14,841 bases of DNA from positions 233,118 to 247,958 of the forward strand of contig MU631414.1 of assembly GCA_026770615.1 (NCBI GenBank), written 5' to 3'. The position numbers and the translations under genes were made by a program. The DNA comes from Pavlovales sp. CCMP2436 (Eukaryota > Haptophyta > Pavlovophyceae > Pavlovales). Positions 7,634 through 14,841 of this stretch are shown piece after piece (the first letter of the stretch is position 1; every line of letters starts with the position of its first letter). A model generated the notes under the pieces. It ran no database searches, was not told where the DNA came from, and worked only from the letters and a program-made list of their open reading frames with translations.

Positions 7634-7677
7634 GCGAGCTGCGCTAATGCGCAGCTCGCATAACCGCCGGGGGCGGT
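7634..7677 (-). other. Two adjacent hairpins at probable LINE 3' end
   Basis: GCGAGCTGCGC (7634-7644) pairs perfectly with GCGCAGCTCGC (7649-7659) around a TAAT loop. ACCGCC (7663-7668) pairs with GGCGGT (7672-7677) around GGG. Three bases separate the stems. Some LINE reverse transcriptases recognise 3'-end stem-loops of their RNA, so this placement is suggestive. A terminator or a separate foldback is equally possible. Confidence 0.5.
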
Positions 7678-7732
7678 AATCTCCAACCCCTGGTCTAGTC
7701 CCAGGCGGCGGGGTGACTCAATAATCCTCCAC

Positions 7733-8217
7733 TTATCTTAAAAATACTCTCTCCTCATCTAAGGTGGTTGCGGTTGTTGGCCTGGGATAAGTGATTTGGT
7801 TCCTCTGTAGTGTGAGCCGATGTTGCTGTGTATCACGCGGATGGGCGTGGGTCCGAGGTTTGTTTGTCTGGGTGTGTTTATCAATGTAGTGAATGTTGTC
7901 GGAGCCTGCATGCCCCTGGTCTTGGTGCTGCTGGTGGCGCCCATTGGACGCTTTTAAGTTGTTTTGGTAGTGGATGGGCTGATTGAGGTAAGCTGGGGTC
8001 TGGGCCTGCCATATGAATAATAAGGTTGGGTTACGTCTATTCCCACTTGCGTGTGAGTGGCTATTGCTATGTCGATCCGTAGGATGGTTACTATGCTGTA
8101 GAACATGTTGTTGTGTATCCAACCGCCTTCCTTTGCCTGGTATGCCATCGACCACGTGGGAGCGGCGCTGTTGCCACAGGGATCTGTTGGGTCTTCGTCG
8201 GGCCGTCTGAGGTCCAA
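7733..8217 (-). other. LINE 3' region with two overlapping low-complexity frames
   Basis: Two minus-strand frames overlap here: 8155-7733 (140 codons, rich in His, Gln, Asn and Thr) and 8217-7954 (87 codons, containing WSMAYQAKEGGWIHNNMFYS). Neither has a recognisable domain. The strand is pyrimidine- and A/C-rich like the rest of the LINE, so long open frames here may reflect composition. It is probably a 3' untranslated region or decayed tail. Confidence 0.35.
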
Positions 8218-8286
8218 GTGGTTCTGGACGTTTTCGGGTAGCGCCCGGGCGTGGGCTATGGCTCGTTCGCGGAGGTTCGCTGCTGC

Positions 8287-8655
8287 TTATTTGTGGCTTG
8301 CACCGCTCTCGCTGGTGTCCATTGGATGATTATCTTGGGTTTCCCATGGCGGCCCTTTTTGAGCGCGTGGGCGTTTCGAGGGGTTGTTAATGGTTACTGT
8401 GCTGCTTCCGTCTCTATCTTCAATTGGCGTGTTATCGATGGTTAGTGTGCTGCTTACGGCTCCATCTCCTGTTGGGTTGTTGGGTATGCCTGTATCCTTT
8501 TTTGTGCGAGGTCGCCTGGGAGGGTTTAGGGGGTTGGCTTTCCGCCCCTGGGCAGCCCGTCTGGCTTTCTTTTGTTTTTGTTGGGTGTCTGTGTATTGTT
8601 GTTGGCGGCCGTTTAGGATGGCTGCGAACGCGTCAGCATTGTGGGTGCTTGTCAA
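8287..8655 (-). CDS. Basic low-complexity ORF in LINE 3' region
   Basis: This is a 122-codon frame on the LINE strand, 24 bases below the previous stop and in another phase. It is rich in Gln, Lys, Arg, Thr, Asn and Pro, with the basic run QKQKKARRAAQGRKA near residues 26-40 and RRPRTKK near 47-53. It may be the out-of-phase basic tail of the LINE protein (nucleic-acid binding or nuclear localisation), a separate small protein, or chance. No homologue is recognised. Confidence 0.3.
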   Translation of the reverse strand: MTSTHNADAFAAILNGRQQQYTDTQQKQKKARRAAQGRKANPLNPPRRPRTKKDTGIPNNPTGDGAVSSTLTIDNTPIEDRDGSSTVTINNPSKRPRAQKGPPWETQDNHPMDTSESGASHK

Positions 8656-8678
8656 GTTGTTACTCTGCGGTGGCTGGG

Positions 8679-8908
8679 TTATTGGTGTGAAAGGGTCGAT
8701 TTCCGTGTCCTCTGGTCATCTGGGTCGTTTGTGGGCTCATCGCCCTTAATGAGCTTGGTTCTTTCGGCGTTGAAAGCTTCACTGGCTGCTAGGAGGACCC
8801 CTTGTATGGTGCCCGTCTTGTACTCCCAGGTTGGGTTCAGTTTGAGGCATTCTTCGACTAGCTCCTGGGTCTGTATCGAGACGCTCCCTGCGTGCGCGTC
8901 CAGGTGGC
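8679..8908 (-). pseudogene. LINE C-terminal segment after second frameshift
   Basis: In the shifted frame the protein continues as LVEECLKLNPTWEYKTGTIQ and then GVLLAASEAFNAERTKLIKG, ending SHQ and TAA at 8679-8681. It follows the zinc motif and reads far more like a folded protein than the arginine-rich alternative frame over the same bases. The shift is therefore placed at about 8905-8916. No domain is recognised. Confidence 0.5.
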
Positions 8909-9667
8909 TGAGTGCAGTCGGCGATGGCGCGTAATTCCGAGTTGGTGCCGAGGCCTCCGATTTTTTTCATAATTACGGTTCGTCGAAGGTCACGTTGGTT
9001 GGTTGTTGCTGGGCAATGCTTCATGATATGTTCGATTGAGTCCGTATCGTCCGCTGGGTTTAGGCTTTTCATGATGCAGAAGGGGCATTTGGTGCTGAGT
9101 TTAGGGCCACCTTCGTAGAGGGTAACGTCGAGGAGCTTTGGTTCGCCTCTTGCCCGTTCTGTGTTGTAATTCGTGGTGCCTGACATGTATCGGACATATG
9201 TGCTTTCAGTAGTCTCTGAGTTTTTCCCCATGGGTGGTCTTAAGGAGGCTGTTGACTCCTTTATCCAGAGGTCTGTTCGGTCCCTTAGGCGGATGGCATA
9301 TTTTTGTGTGCGTCTGGTGAGGTTCCGGGGGTCTTTGCGGACATGGATGTTTATAGCTTGGGTTCCCGCTTCTTCTATGACTGCCCTTTGGATGGTGGAT
9401 GGAGTGTGGTCGATAAAGTTCCCGTCTTTATCTGTGACGCTGTACCTTGCTGGCGGCCAAGCGCATGGGCCTAGGTCGTGAAAGGGGGGTTGGTTCTCCA
9501 CTGCCACTTGTCTGGCGGCCCAGTCAGCGCAGACGTTGAGCGTCACATGCACTGCGTCATAGGCTGGCATTGGTGCTCCTCCTGCCGTGGGCGGTGGTTG
9601 GAATTCATTGGCCTTCTCGTTCGCCTTGCCGATGAGGGCATCGGTTCCCGCGCAATATTGTAAACTT
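8908..9667 (-). pseudogene. LINE RNase H C-terminus and CCHC zinc motif
   Basis: The continuing frame reads YCAGTDALIGKANEKANE, whose Asp (9640-9642) fits the fourth RNase H acidic residue. A conserved-looking region follows, with CADWAARQVAVE and STYVRYMSG. Next is KCPFCIMKS up to SIEHIMKHCP: Cys at about 9087, a second Cys three residues on, His at about 9030 and Cys at about 9015, spacing C-X2-C-X15-H-X4-C. C-terminal CCHC knuckles of this kind are common in LINE proteins. The frame is open further 5' to 9903, but that part is a shadow of the previous frame. A second frameshift ends the genuine reading near 8908. Confidence 0.65.
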
Positions 9668-10895
9668 GGCTGGCCGTGTCGATTCTTGGGTTTTGTATCA
9701 GTGGTTTGAGGAAAGAGTCTGCTTTGTGGGCTTTCTGGTGCTTGAAAGTGTGGGTTTTGCCGGCGTGGGTGTTGCATGTGAGGAGTTCGCCGAGTCTTCG
9801 GAGTTGTGACTGTCGGCTTGGCGTGGCTGTTTCGTCCGTGCCTTGGTGTTGGGGTTGTGAATTGGTGTTTGTGGCTGTGTTGCAGTTGGGGTTTAGGCGC
9901 CACACATTCATGAGTGGGTTGAGGCAGTCCCAGGAGGTGGTGAGTGTCGTCTGTGTTTGGAGGGATTTGAGTCTGAGGCTGAGTATCGCAGCTGTGAGCT
10001 CGCTGTCTAGAGCGTCTTTGTCCCCTGGACGGATGGCGTTGGTCATATGAATTTCCCGTCTCCCGTCTGGGTAGTTGATTAGGTTTGCGACGCCTCCTGC
10101 TGTTTTCCCTGTCATCTCCTTGTGGGAGCCATCGACTGCTACGTTGGTGACTGTTGAATCTCCCGGGAGAGCTGTTCCTAGTGTTTTGTCATGTTTGTCT
10201 AGATGAGCGTTCCGCAGGTGTGCCGTGTGGGATCTGGCGCATGCGGATGCAGCAAACCATGGGAGGGCTTGGAGGGTTGCGGCTGTCAGGATTTTTTTGA
10301 GAGATGGTGGGATGTGGTGTTCGTTGCCTGGCTCCCAGTTGGAGACCCATTCTTTTGCGAAAAGGGCTCTGCTTTCTGAGACCCAGGGAACCTCGTTTGT
10401 GCGTGCACTTGATGATCCACTCAGCTGGATGTTCCTCTTGATCGTCCATTCTATCGCTGCTGTGGGCTTGGGCGAGAGAATGGCACGGTCTAGATCTATT
10501 GCTCCGTCTGATCGTCCTTGTATGGGCTGGCACAATTTAAGTGTGTCGGCGATTGCTCTGTTGAGTTGGGTCTGTAATTGACTCCTTAGCTTTTTGATGA
10601 TTTGGCCGTCTTGGGTTTTGGCTTTCCCGGTGGCTAGTAATGAAGAGTTCAGTTCCGGTCCGAGGAGCTCACCAAGTGTGAGTATTCCAATCGGGATGTC
10701 GGCCGCTATTCGAAAGTTGTTTGAAATCGGGTCCTCGGATTCTTTTGTGACCGTGCTGTTTGGGGATCGCCAGCCTTCTGCGACTGTGGGGGGGTAGAGA
10801 GTGTCATGGTGCGCCTGTGATCTGTCGTATTCGAGAGTGCCGTTGAAAGTATGATATAGTTCACAGCTTGAAACGTACCGCCAGCCCGAACCCCC
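9543..10895 (-). pseudogene. LINE linker plus N-terminal part of RNase H domain
   Basis: The frame is open for 451 codons from the TAG at 10896-10898 to the stop at 9543. There is no ATG in its first 120 codons, as expected for an internal part of a polyprotein. RNase H signatures: VAVDGSHKE with Asp at about 10131-10133, DALDSELTAAIL with Glu at about 9999-10001, and SWDCLNPLMNVW with Asp at about 9927-9929. These match the first three acidic residues of the DEDD set. FKHQKAHKAD resembles the HVKAH segment before the last acidic residue. The last acidic residue is not in this frame; it appears in the next frame at 9640-9642, so a frameshift between 9650 and 9668 splits the domain. The last 40 or so codons here are out of phase and not genuine. 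Confidence 0.7.
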
Positions 10896-10905
10896 CTACA
10901 TTAAT
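10867..10905 (+). repeat. 39-nt exact direct repeat, copy 2, inside the LINE
   Basis: This copy lies between the LINE post-RT fragment and the RNase H frame. In its LINE-sense orientation it holds the stops of both frames. Its right edge falls inside the palindrome CTACATTAATGTAG. It may be an insertion, or the footprint of a recombination joining two repeat copies. Confidence 0.9.
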
Positions 10906-11086
10906 GTAGTTGGCGTGATGTTATGCCCACTGCAGAGCTTGTATTAAGGAGGGTGATCAGGGCTGCGGTTTTGTATCCTGCGTTGAGAGCGAAAAGGTCT
11001 GCAATGCCCGTTCCTCCGGAGTTGAGTGAGCCGCAAAGCATGGCTGTTTGTGTGAAAAGTGCGGGCCTGTCCGATGGACGCAGCTT
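10901..11086 (-). pseudogene. LINE post-RT (thumb-proximal) fragment
   Basis: The frame reads RPSDRPALFTQTAMLCGSLN, then SGGTGIADLFALNAGYKTA, and stops at TAA 10901-10903. The GGTGI piece resembles the GGLGL/GGLGI motif found just after the RT domain in R2-like and related LINEs, which is usually followed by an alanine-rich helix as here. Nothing like the YADD catalytic box is seen upstream, because the homology stops at 11086 where an inverted repeat begins. The stop lies in the palindrome CTACATTAATGTAG at the edge of the 39-nt repeat. Confidence 0.55.
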
Positions 11087-11227
11087 GAGGCGTTAGTCAT
11101 GCAACAAACAAGTAAAAAAGGAGCCGGGTAGCTCCGCGCTCCCTCGCCATCATTGCCATTGCTTTCCCGTATGTTTTGTTACCCGTATGTTTGAAGTAGC
11201 TGCGTCCGGGTTTTTATCGGACAGGCC
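11064..11227. repeat. Interrupted inverted repeat at the LINE 5' breakpoint
   Basis: GGCCTGTCCGAT plus GGACGCAGCT (11064-11085) is inverted at 11198-11227, with 8 extra bases (GGGTTTTT) in the right arm. The left arm lies in the LINE reading frame (LRPSDRPA). The 112-bp interior does not look like LINE and contains a tandem CCCGTATGTTTTGTTA duplication (about 11166-11191). It may be a small inserted element or a product of an inversion at LINE integration. Confidence 0.6.
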
Positions 11228-11639
11228 AATGACCCTCAATAATGCCGATGCCATACAATGCAGATGTCAATTTCTTGCTGGTGGCGAGCGCGACGAATTG
11301 CAATGAGCGATCGCAGACCCCCGCAAAAGCGGTCGTTCCGGACCTGGCGAGCTTCTGTCCGCAGGTCAAACGGGTATCTCTGACCTGTCCTGCCCGCGTC
11401 GGCGTCGAGTCCAATAGTTACTTTACGCTTAATATTTAAGCTATTAGTTGATATTATCACCGTCTCCCATGCTGATTATTTCTCAAATGTCTCAGTGAAT
11501 TCTCCAGGTCATAATGGGCTAACCGAAGGTTGCATCGTCAATAATCTGATTGATTCCTGGCTATCTCCCAGACATGGCGCCCATGGTAATGTGCGGTGAT
11601 CATGGGTGTCCGACGTGCAGCGCGTCGGCTACAACGTAG
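11228..11639. other. No supported gene
   Basis: Short overlapping frames on both strands at 11214-11460 mirror each other and show no domain. Nothing else is recognised. Confidence 0.45.
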
Positions 11640-11706
11640 CAAACCCGTCCTACAAAATAGTATAATCATCCTATAGCTACATTTTATAGGCTCATGGGCG
11701 GGTTTG
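11640..11706. mobile_element. Small inverted-repeat unit, 67 bp
   Basis: CAAACCCG (11640-11647) is inverted as CGGGTTTG (11699-11706), and the interior has imperfect inverted AT-rich blocks (TACAAAATAG, CTATAGCTACATTTTATAG). It is short and could be chance. Confidence 0.3.
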
Positions 11707-11847
11707 ACACTCCAGCAGGGTCGTATACGAGTACTGAGTACTGATGCTTGGACACCTTAGGGCCGCCGCCTGGGCGTTTCGGTAACGTTACATATGGCGC
11801 ATACATCTACTAACCCACGTATATTAGGACTGATATACATTATAAAG

Positions 11848-11880
11848 TGAACAACAACTGTTGAACCATGATGAACCGCC
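11848..11880 (+). repeat. Third copy of the 33-nt GAACAAC...CCGC motif
   Basis: It matches 5448-5480 at 30 of 33 bases. No flanking stem comparable to those of the first two copies is seen. Confidence 0.8.
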
Positions 11881-11900
11881 AAATACTTTTGATATATTTA

Positions 11901-11981
11901 CTGATAGGGATTCAAGCTGGCGTCTGACTGTTCTGAATGTTGTGCTGGTCTGAGCGCTGCGTCGCCCATTGCCTGCTGCGT
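11901..11981 (+). repeat. 81-bp direct repeat, copy 1
   Basis: It begins CTGATAGGG and ends TTGCCTGCTGCGT. It is nearly 90% identical to 12382-12461. It lies within a 102-codon minus frame (12132-11824) that I regard as spurious because it is built from repeats. Confidence 0.85.
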
Positions 11982-12381
11982 GCCTTAGTCGGCTTTTGAT
12001 ATATAATTGTATGTTTTTGCTTATGGGGGCATCACTCACTGCACGCGCTTCTAGACGCTGTTGCGTGTTCGCCCTTTGTGTTTTAGTAGTTATATAATAT
12101 ACCAAACCATTATAAACATCTCGATCTGACAAATAAGAATGAAATTGGCGGCCGCGATCATGGTTGCATGCTGTCTGATTGAAACACGGATAAATATTTT
12201 TGCGCGTTCGGAGGTCAAATAAGCATGTTATTTTGGTAACTTCTGGTATAGAAGTCCGGTCTCAACAGGGCGGCTTGTCCGCAATCTAGACACCCGGAAG
12301 ATATTTAATGATGTGGCGCACGCACGTAAAGCGGCCATTGCATTCGCCTCTCGCCAAACAGAAATTCCGCCTGTTATATTG

Positions 12382-12461
12382 CTGATAGGAAGTCAAGATG
12401 GCATCTGACTGTCCTGAAATTGTGCTAGTCTGAGCGCTGTGTCGCCCATTGCCTGCTGCGT
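12382..12461 (+). repeat. 80-bp direct repeat, copy 2
   Basis: This is the second copy, 481 bases downstream in the same orientation. The longest exact block is GTCGCCCATTGCCTGCTGCGT. Identity falls away right after both ends. Confidence 0.85.
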
Positions 12462-12508
12462 ATCTTCATCTACTGCGCTGGTTTGTGACTTACTCCGGAT
12501 AGGGTCGC

Positions 12509-12850
12509 TTGCTGCCTTGGAATGCGTGCGGCGGCACTATTTTATTGGAGAAGTATGATTTGGTGGGCCAGACAACGAAGCTACAAGACGGGCGCGCCGC
12601 CACGGCCCCAGCCTCGATCCAGGAATCAGAACCGGGTCCGGCACGGGACCGGTTCCCGTTACCACGCTGTTCAATACGGGTCGCTAGGGAACACGAGCCA
12701 TGCTCATTATCCCCAAGCTCAACGCCTTGTGTTGTTGTTGTTATCGCTTACTCCATCGCGCGTCCGGGCTTTGTTCCGCGATCACCCTCCACGCGTGAAG
12801 CGGAAAGCCAGCCGAGGCGCCACAGGGCAGATGCCTGCTATTTTAAATGA
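12509..12850 (+). CDS. Hypothetical ORF, unrecognised
   Basis: This 113-codon frame ends four bases before AATAAA (12854-12859), which could be a polyadenylation signal. A second frame of 114 codons (12522-12866) overlaps almost fully, and I cannot say which, if either, is used. Neither has a domain or clear signal peptide; both are rich in Arg, Ser and Pro. Chance in GC-richer DNA is the simplest reading. Confidence 0.15.
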   Translation: MLPWNACGGTILLEKYDLVGQTTKLQDGRAATAPASIQESEPGPARDRFPLPRCSIRVAREHEPCSLSPSSTPCVVVVIAYSIARPGFVPRSPSTREAESQPRRHRADACYFK

Positions 12851-12897
12851 CACAATAAAATGTTAAATTTATAGGTGTACGCGAAACGTAAAAGCTC

Positions 12898-13412
12898 GTG
12901 AAGCCTTTTCAAGTTAAAACTGTTAGCGAGGGTTCTTTTTTCGTGGAGCCTTTTCAAGTAAAAACTGCAAGTACAACGTCACTTCTTGGAGTCGGTTCAA
13001 GTAAAATCTGCGAGCGAAACGTTTTACCTCGCAGAGCAATTAATTTTAAGTAAAAAGTGCTAGCGAAGCTTTTTACTTCGTGGAGCTTTTTCAAGTCAAA
13101 ACGCAAGTGAAACATTACTTCTTGGAGCCGCTTCAAGTAAAATCTGTGAACGAAGCTTTTTACTTCGTGGAGCCTTTTCAAGCATAAACGCAAGTGAAAC
13201 ATTACTTCTTGGAGCCGCTTCAAGTAAAATCTGTGAACGAAACTTTATACTTCGTAGAGCCTTTTCAAGTCAATAAGCATGTGAAACGTTTGCAGCCTTT
13301 TCAAGTAAAATCTGTTAGCGAAACGTTATACCTCGCGGAGCAATTAATTTAAAGTAAAAACTGTTAGCGAAGCTTTTTAATTTCGTGGAGCCTTTTCAAG
13401 TAAAAACTGTTA
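12898..13412 (+). repeat. Degenerate minisatellite with higher-order period near 87 bp
   Basis: The repeating core GGAGCCTTTTCAAGTAAAA is followed by CTGTTAGCGAAGCTTTTTAC and TTCGT. Successive half-units are 40-50 bases. Full units repeat at 87-88 bases (ACGCAAGTGAAAC at 13101 and 13188, a variant at 13276). A block ending GAGCAATTAATTTT recurs 304 bases apart (13012-13054, 13316-13358). Within units CGAAGC...CTTCG is self-complementary. An 89-codon minus frame (13223-12954) is a translation of the repeat. Confidence 0.85.
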
Positions 13413-13716
13413 GATAGGGCCTGACCGCTTGGGCACAAAAGCGTGGTTTCTCCGAGGGCCGTCCAATTTTTTTGAAAAAGTAAAATTGACTTATGTAGTG
13501 AAAAGTTTTGTTTTAATTTGGTTCGACATAAATTTTATAATTGGTCGTTGTAGTGTATTATAATTTTTGAAATTTCGGTCAGCCTTTTCACCTTTTCATC
13601 TTATTTGGACGGCAGTACGGGGGCCGTTCTTTAAATAAAGTGTGAAGGGTGTTTAACTTCATAAAAACAGGCTGGTATTTCGGCGACAAATATAAATAAA
13701 ATTTAACAAAAAATAA
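13413..13716. other. AT-rich DNA without supported gene
   Basis: No ORF or structured repeat is seen; the strand is T-rich. Confidence 0.5.
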
Positions 13717-13810
13717 CTCACCGGCCTGAATTTTCTGCCTCCTAATAATACGGCGGATTCACTTGCAAAAGTGACGTTGTGATGAACCGGCGAAGATGAG
13801 ATGACTCGAC
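13717..13810 (+). repeat. Dispersed short repeats, first occurrence
   Basis: CTCACCGGCCTGAATTTTCT and onward (13717-13743) recurs at 14051-14078 with one substitution and one insertion. CGTTGTGATGAACCGGCGAA and onward (13775-13810) recurs in diverged form at 14379-14413. The order is kept but the spacing differs. Confidence 0.6.
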
Positions 13811-14010
13811 CGGAGTAAATTATAAATAAATGCATTACCTGCGGCCCACCGACACAATACGAATGAGAATAGTTAGTTAGTTAGTACGACCCTTCAACAC
13901 ACCCGCAAACGCCCTAGGTGTTGAGGGAGATGGCTTTCATGATATTTCCAATGGGAGGATAATACCAGCCAATAAAAGACTAGCTCGCACTCCCCGTATG
14001 TAAAAAGAAC

Positions 14011-14050
14011 AACAATAATAATAATAAGAACAATAATAATAATAATAAAA
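14011..14050 (+). repeat. (AAT)n microsatellite
   Basis: AAT units interrupted by AGAAC lie directly before the second CTCACCGGCC repeat. The 85-codon minus frame across it (poly-Ile) is a repeat translation. Confidence 0.85.
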
Positions 14051-14413
14051 CTCACCGGCCCTGAATTGTCTGCCTCCTCTGCAGGCGGTGCCGCGGGATT
14101 CGGAATCGCGGGCGGGTCACCTGAATGAGATCCATAATTTGTTGACAACAAATAAAAATTATCTTGTGTAAGACTACTAATTCCTGACCAGATTATTAAC
14201 TGATCTGGACTCAGCGGTCAAAGCCGCACGAAAACAAACATTAAATAGCCATCGGCGACGCTATCGCAGGGAGCCGGACATAAAAGTCCGGCATTCCCGT
14301 CTAACCAACCTATAGTATCTCTTTAAGGGAGTCTGGATATAATATAATCGGACACTAAATTTATTATTTTAAATTGCGCGTTGTTATGAACCGACGACAA
14401 TGAGAGATCGAAC
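14051..14413 (+). repeat. Second occurrence of the dispersed repeats
   Basis: The stretch holds CTCACCGGCCCTGAATTGTC (14051 on) and CGTTGTTATGAACCGACGAC (14379 on). Between them is a hairpin, GCCGGAC (14273-14279) with GTCCGGC (14286-14292), loop ATAAAA. No gene is supported. Confidence 0.5.
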
Positions 14414-14510
14414 AAGCAGAATGAGTTACACAATAAGAAGGGTGTGGGTAGTGAGGTATTTGGCGCATAGCGATTCGAAGGCGTGGGAGGTACACTAACA
14501 CTTACAGGCA

Positions 14511-14667
14511 TGTGTGTGTGCATGTGTGTGTGTGTGTGCGTGTGTGCAAGTGTGTGTGTGTGTGTGTGTGCATGTGTGTGTGTGCGTGTGTGCGTGTGTG
14601 TGTGTGCATGTGTGTGTGTGTGTGTGCGAGAGGGGGGAGTGTGTGTGTGTGTTTGTGTGTGTGTGTG
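14511..14667 (+). repeat. (TG)n microsatellite
   Basis: About 155 bases of TG with CATG, CGTG and a GAGAGGGGGG interruption. Cysteine/valine-rich frames on plus and His/Thr-rich frames on minus are repeat translations. From 14668 to the window end I see no supported feature. Confidence 0.95.
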
Positions 14668-14841
14668 CTGGGGCTATTATTGTTGTATTGGATGGAATTT
14701 ATATTCATTTAATGATACTTTTTAGAGCCAAACAGCCAATTTTTTTTTTGAAAAACTGAAGAACTTCGAAAAAAACGGACCGAAATAGTCATCCTTGAGG
14801 CGCCGCGTGCCGCTCCCCGCCGCCTGTTGTACGTGCAGGGG

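Larger units (their letters stand above)
7634..11086 (-). mobile_element. 5'-truncated, frameshifted non-LTR (LINE) retrotransposon with RNase H
   Basis: Reading the minus strand from about 11086 downward gives, in order: a post-reverse-transcriptase segment with GGTGIADLF, a long linker, an RNase H domain, a CCHC zinc motif and a basic low-complexity tail. This order is that of LINE polyproteins whose RNase H follows the RT. The RT catalytic core and any endonuclease are absent, so the copy is 5'-truncated or rearranged near 11086. At least three frame breaks (about 10900, 9650-9668 and 8905-8916) make it inactive as it stands. No poly-A tail or clear target-site duplication marks the 3' end; I set it at two hairpins at 7634-7677, which is an estimate. 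The clade is not determined. Confidence 0.75.

Noticed and set aside
7214..7663. 149-codon plus-strand ORF
   Set aside because: It is antisense to the N-terminal part of the cyclin-like gene and has no recognisable motif.
8013..10797. Plus-strand ORFs across the LINE
   Set aside because: They are antisense shadows of the LINE frames, where the motifs (RNase H acidic residues, CCHC) are found.
12954..13223. 89-codon repetitive protein (KRLQEVMFHLR repeats)
   Set aside because: It follows the minisatellite period and changes with it; there is no evidence of coding constraint.
14502..14759. Cysteine-rich or His/Thr-rich proteins
   Set aside because: They are translations of the TG microsatellite.
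1..14841. tRNA genes, rRNA, CRISPR arrays or bacterial-style operons
   Set aside because: No tRNA B-box with a cloverleaf, no regularly spaced repeats with unique spacers, and no closely packed co-directional genes were found by eye.

Overview
The window looks like nuclear DNA of a eukaryote with compact, intron-poor coding but repeat-rich intergenic DNA; an alga or other protist would fit. The basis is one recognisable cyclin-family reading frame in an apparently single exon, a decayed non-LTR (LINE-type) retrotransposon, many short inverted-repeat elements of MITE and foldback type, and micro- and minisatellites. No operon structure, ribosome-binding sites, tRNA, rRNA or CRISPR array is visible. 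The species cannot be fixed from the sequence alone.

Layout. 1-405: a weak coding-like fragment starting with a 39-nt motif that recurs 10.8 kb away, then a G-rich tract. 651-1388: a large GC-rich foldback with arms of about 340 bp. 1738-2490: a 20-nt perfect palindrome and two 95-bp direct repeats rich in GTGTTAG/CTAACAC. 3072-5179: a cluster of small TA-flanked inverted-repeat elements (two of exactly 166 bp and one of 448 bp with GC-rich content), plus a 144-bp element with perfect 19-bp ends. 5394-5640: two consecutive stem-loops carrying a shared 33-nt motif, bounded by AATCAT repeats. 5650-6310: two related hairpin elements. 6704-7459 (minus): a single-cyclin-box protein of PHO80/U-type appearance, broken by one in-frame TAA. 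About 7634-11086 (minus): a 5'-truncated LINE lacking the reverse transcriptase core, but with the post-RT segment, an RNase H domain split by a frameshift, a CCHC zinc motif and a basic tail. 11200-12866: scattered inverted and direct repeats and one weak unknown ORF. 12898-13412: a degenerate minisatellite. 13717-14841: AT-rich DNA with dispersed short repeats, an AAT tract and a long TG tract.

How it works together. The cyclin is the only probable host gene seen. The rest is best read as layers of mobile elements and their remnants. The LINE ends roughly 175-220 bp upstream of the cyclin start codon, on the same strand, so it may have displaced or altered the cyclin promoter. I found no convincing new multi-gene system. 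The points most worth a second look are the in-frame stop in the cyclin, the 39-nt repeat lying exactly where the LINE frame breaks, the large foldback and the TA-flanked MITE family.
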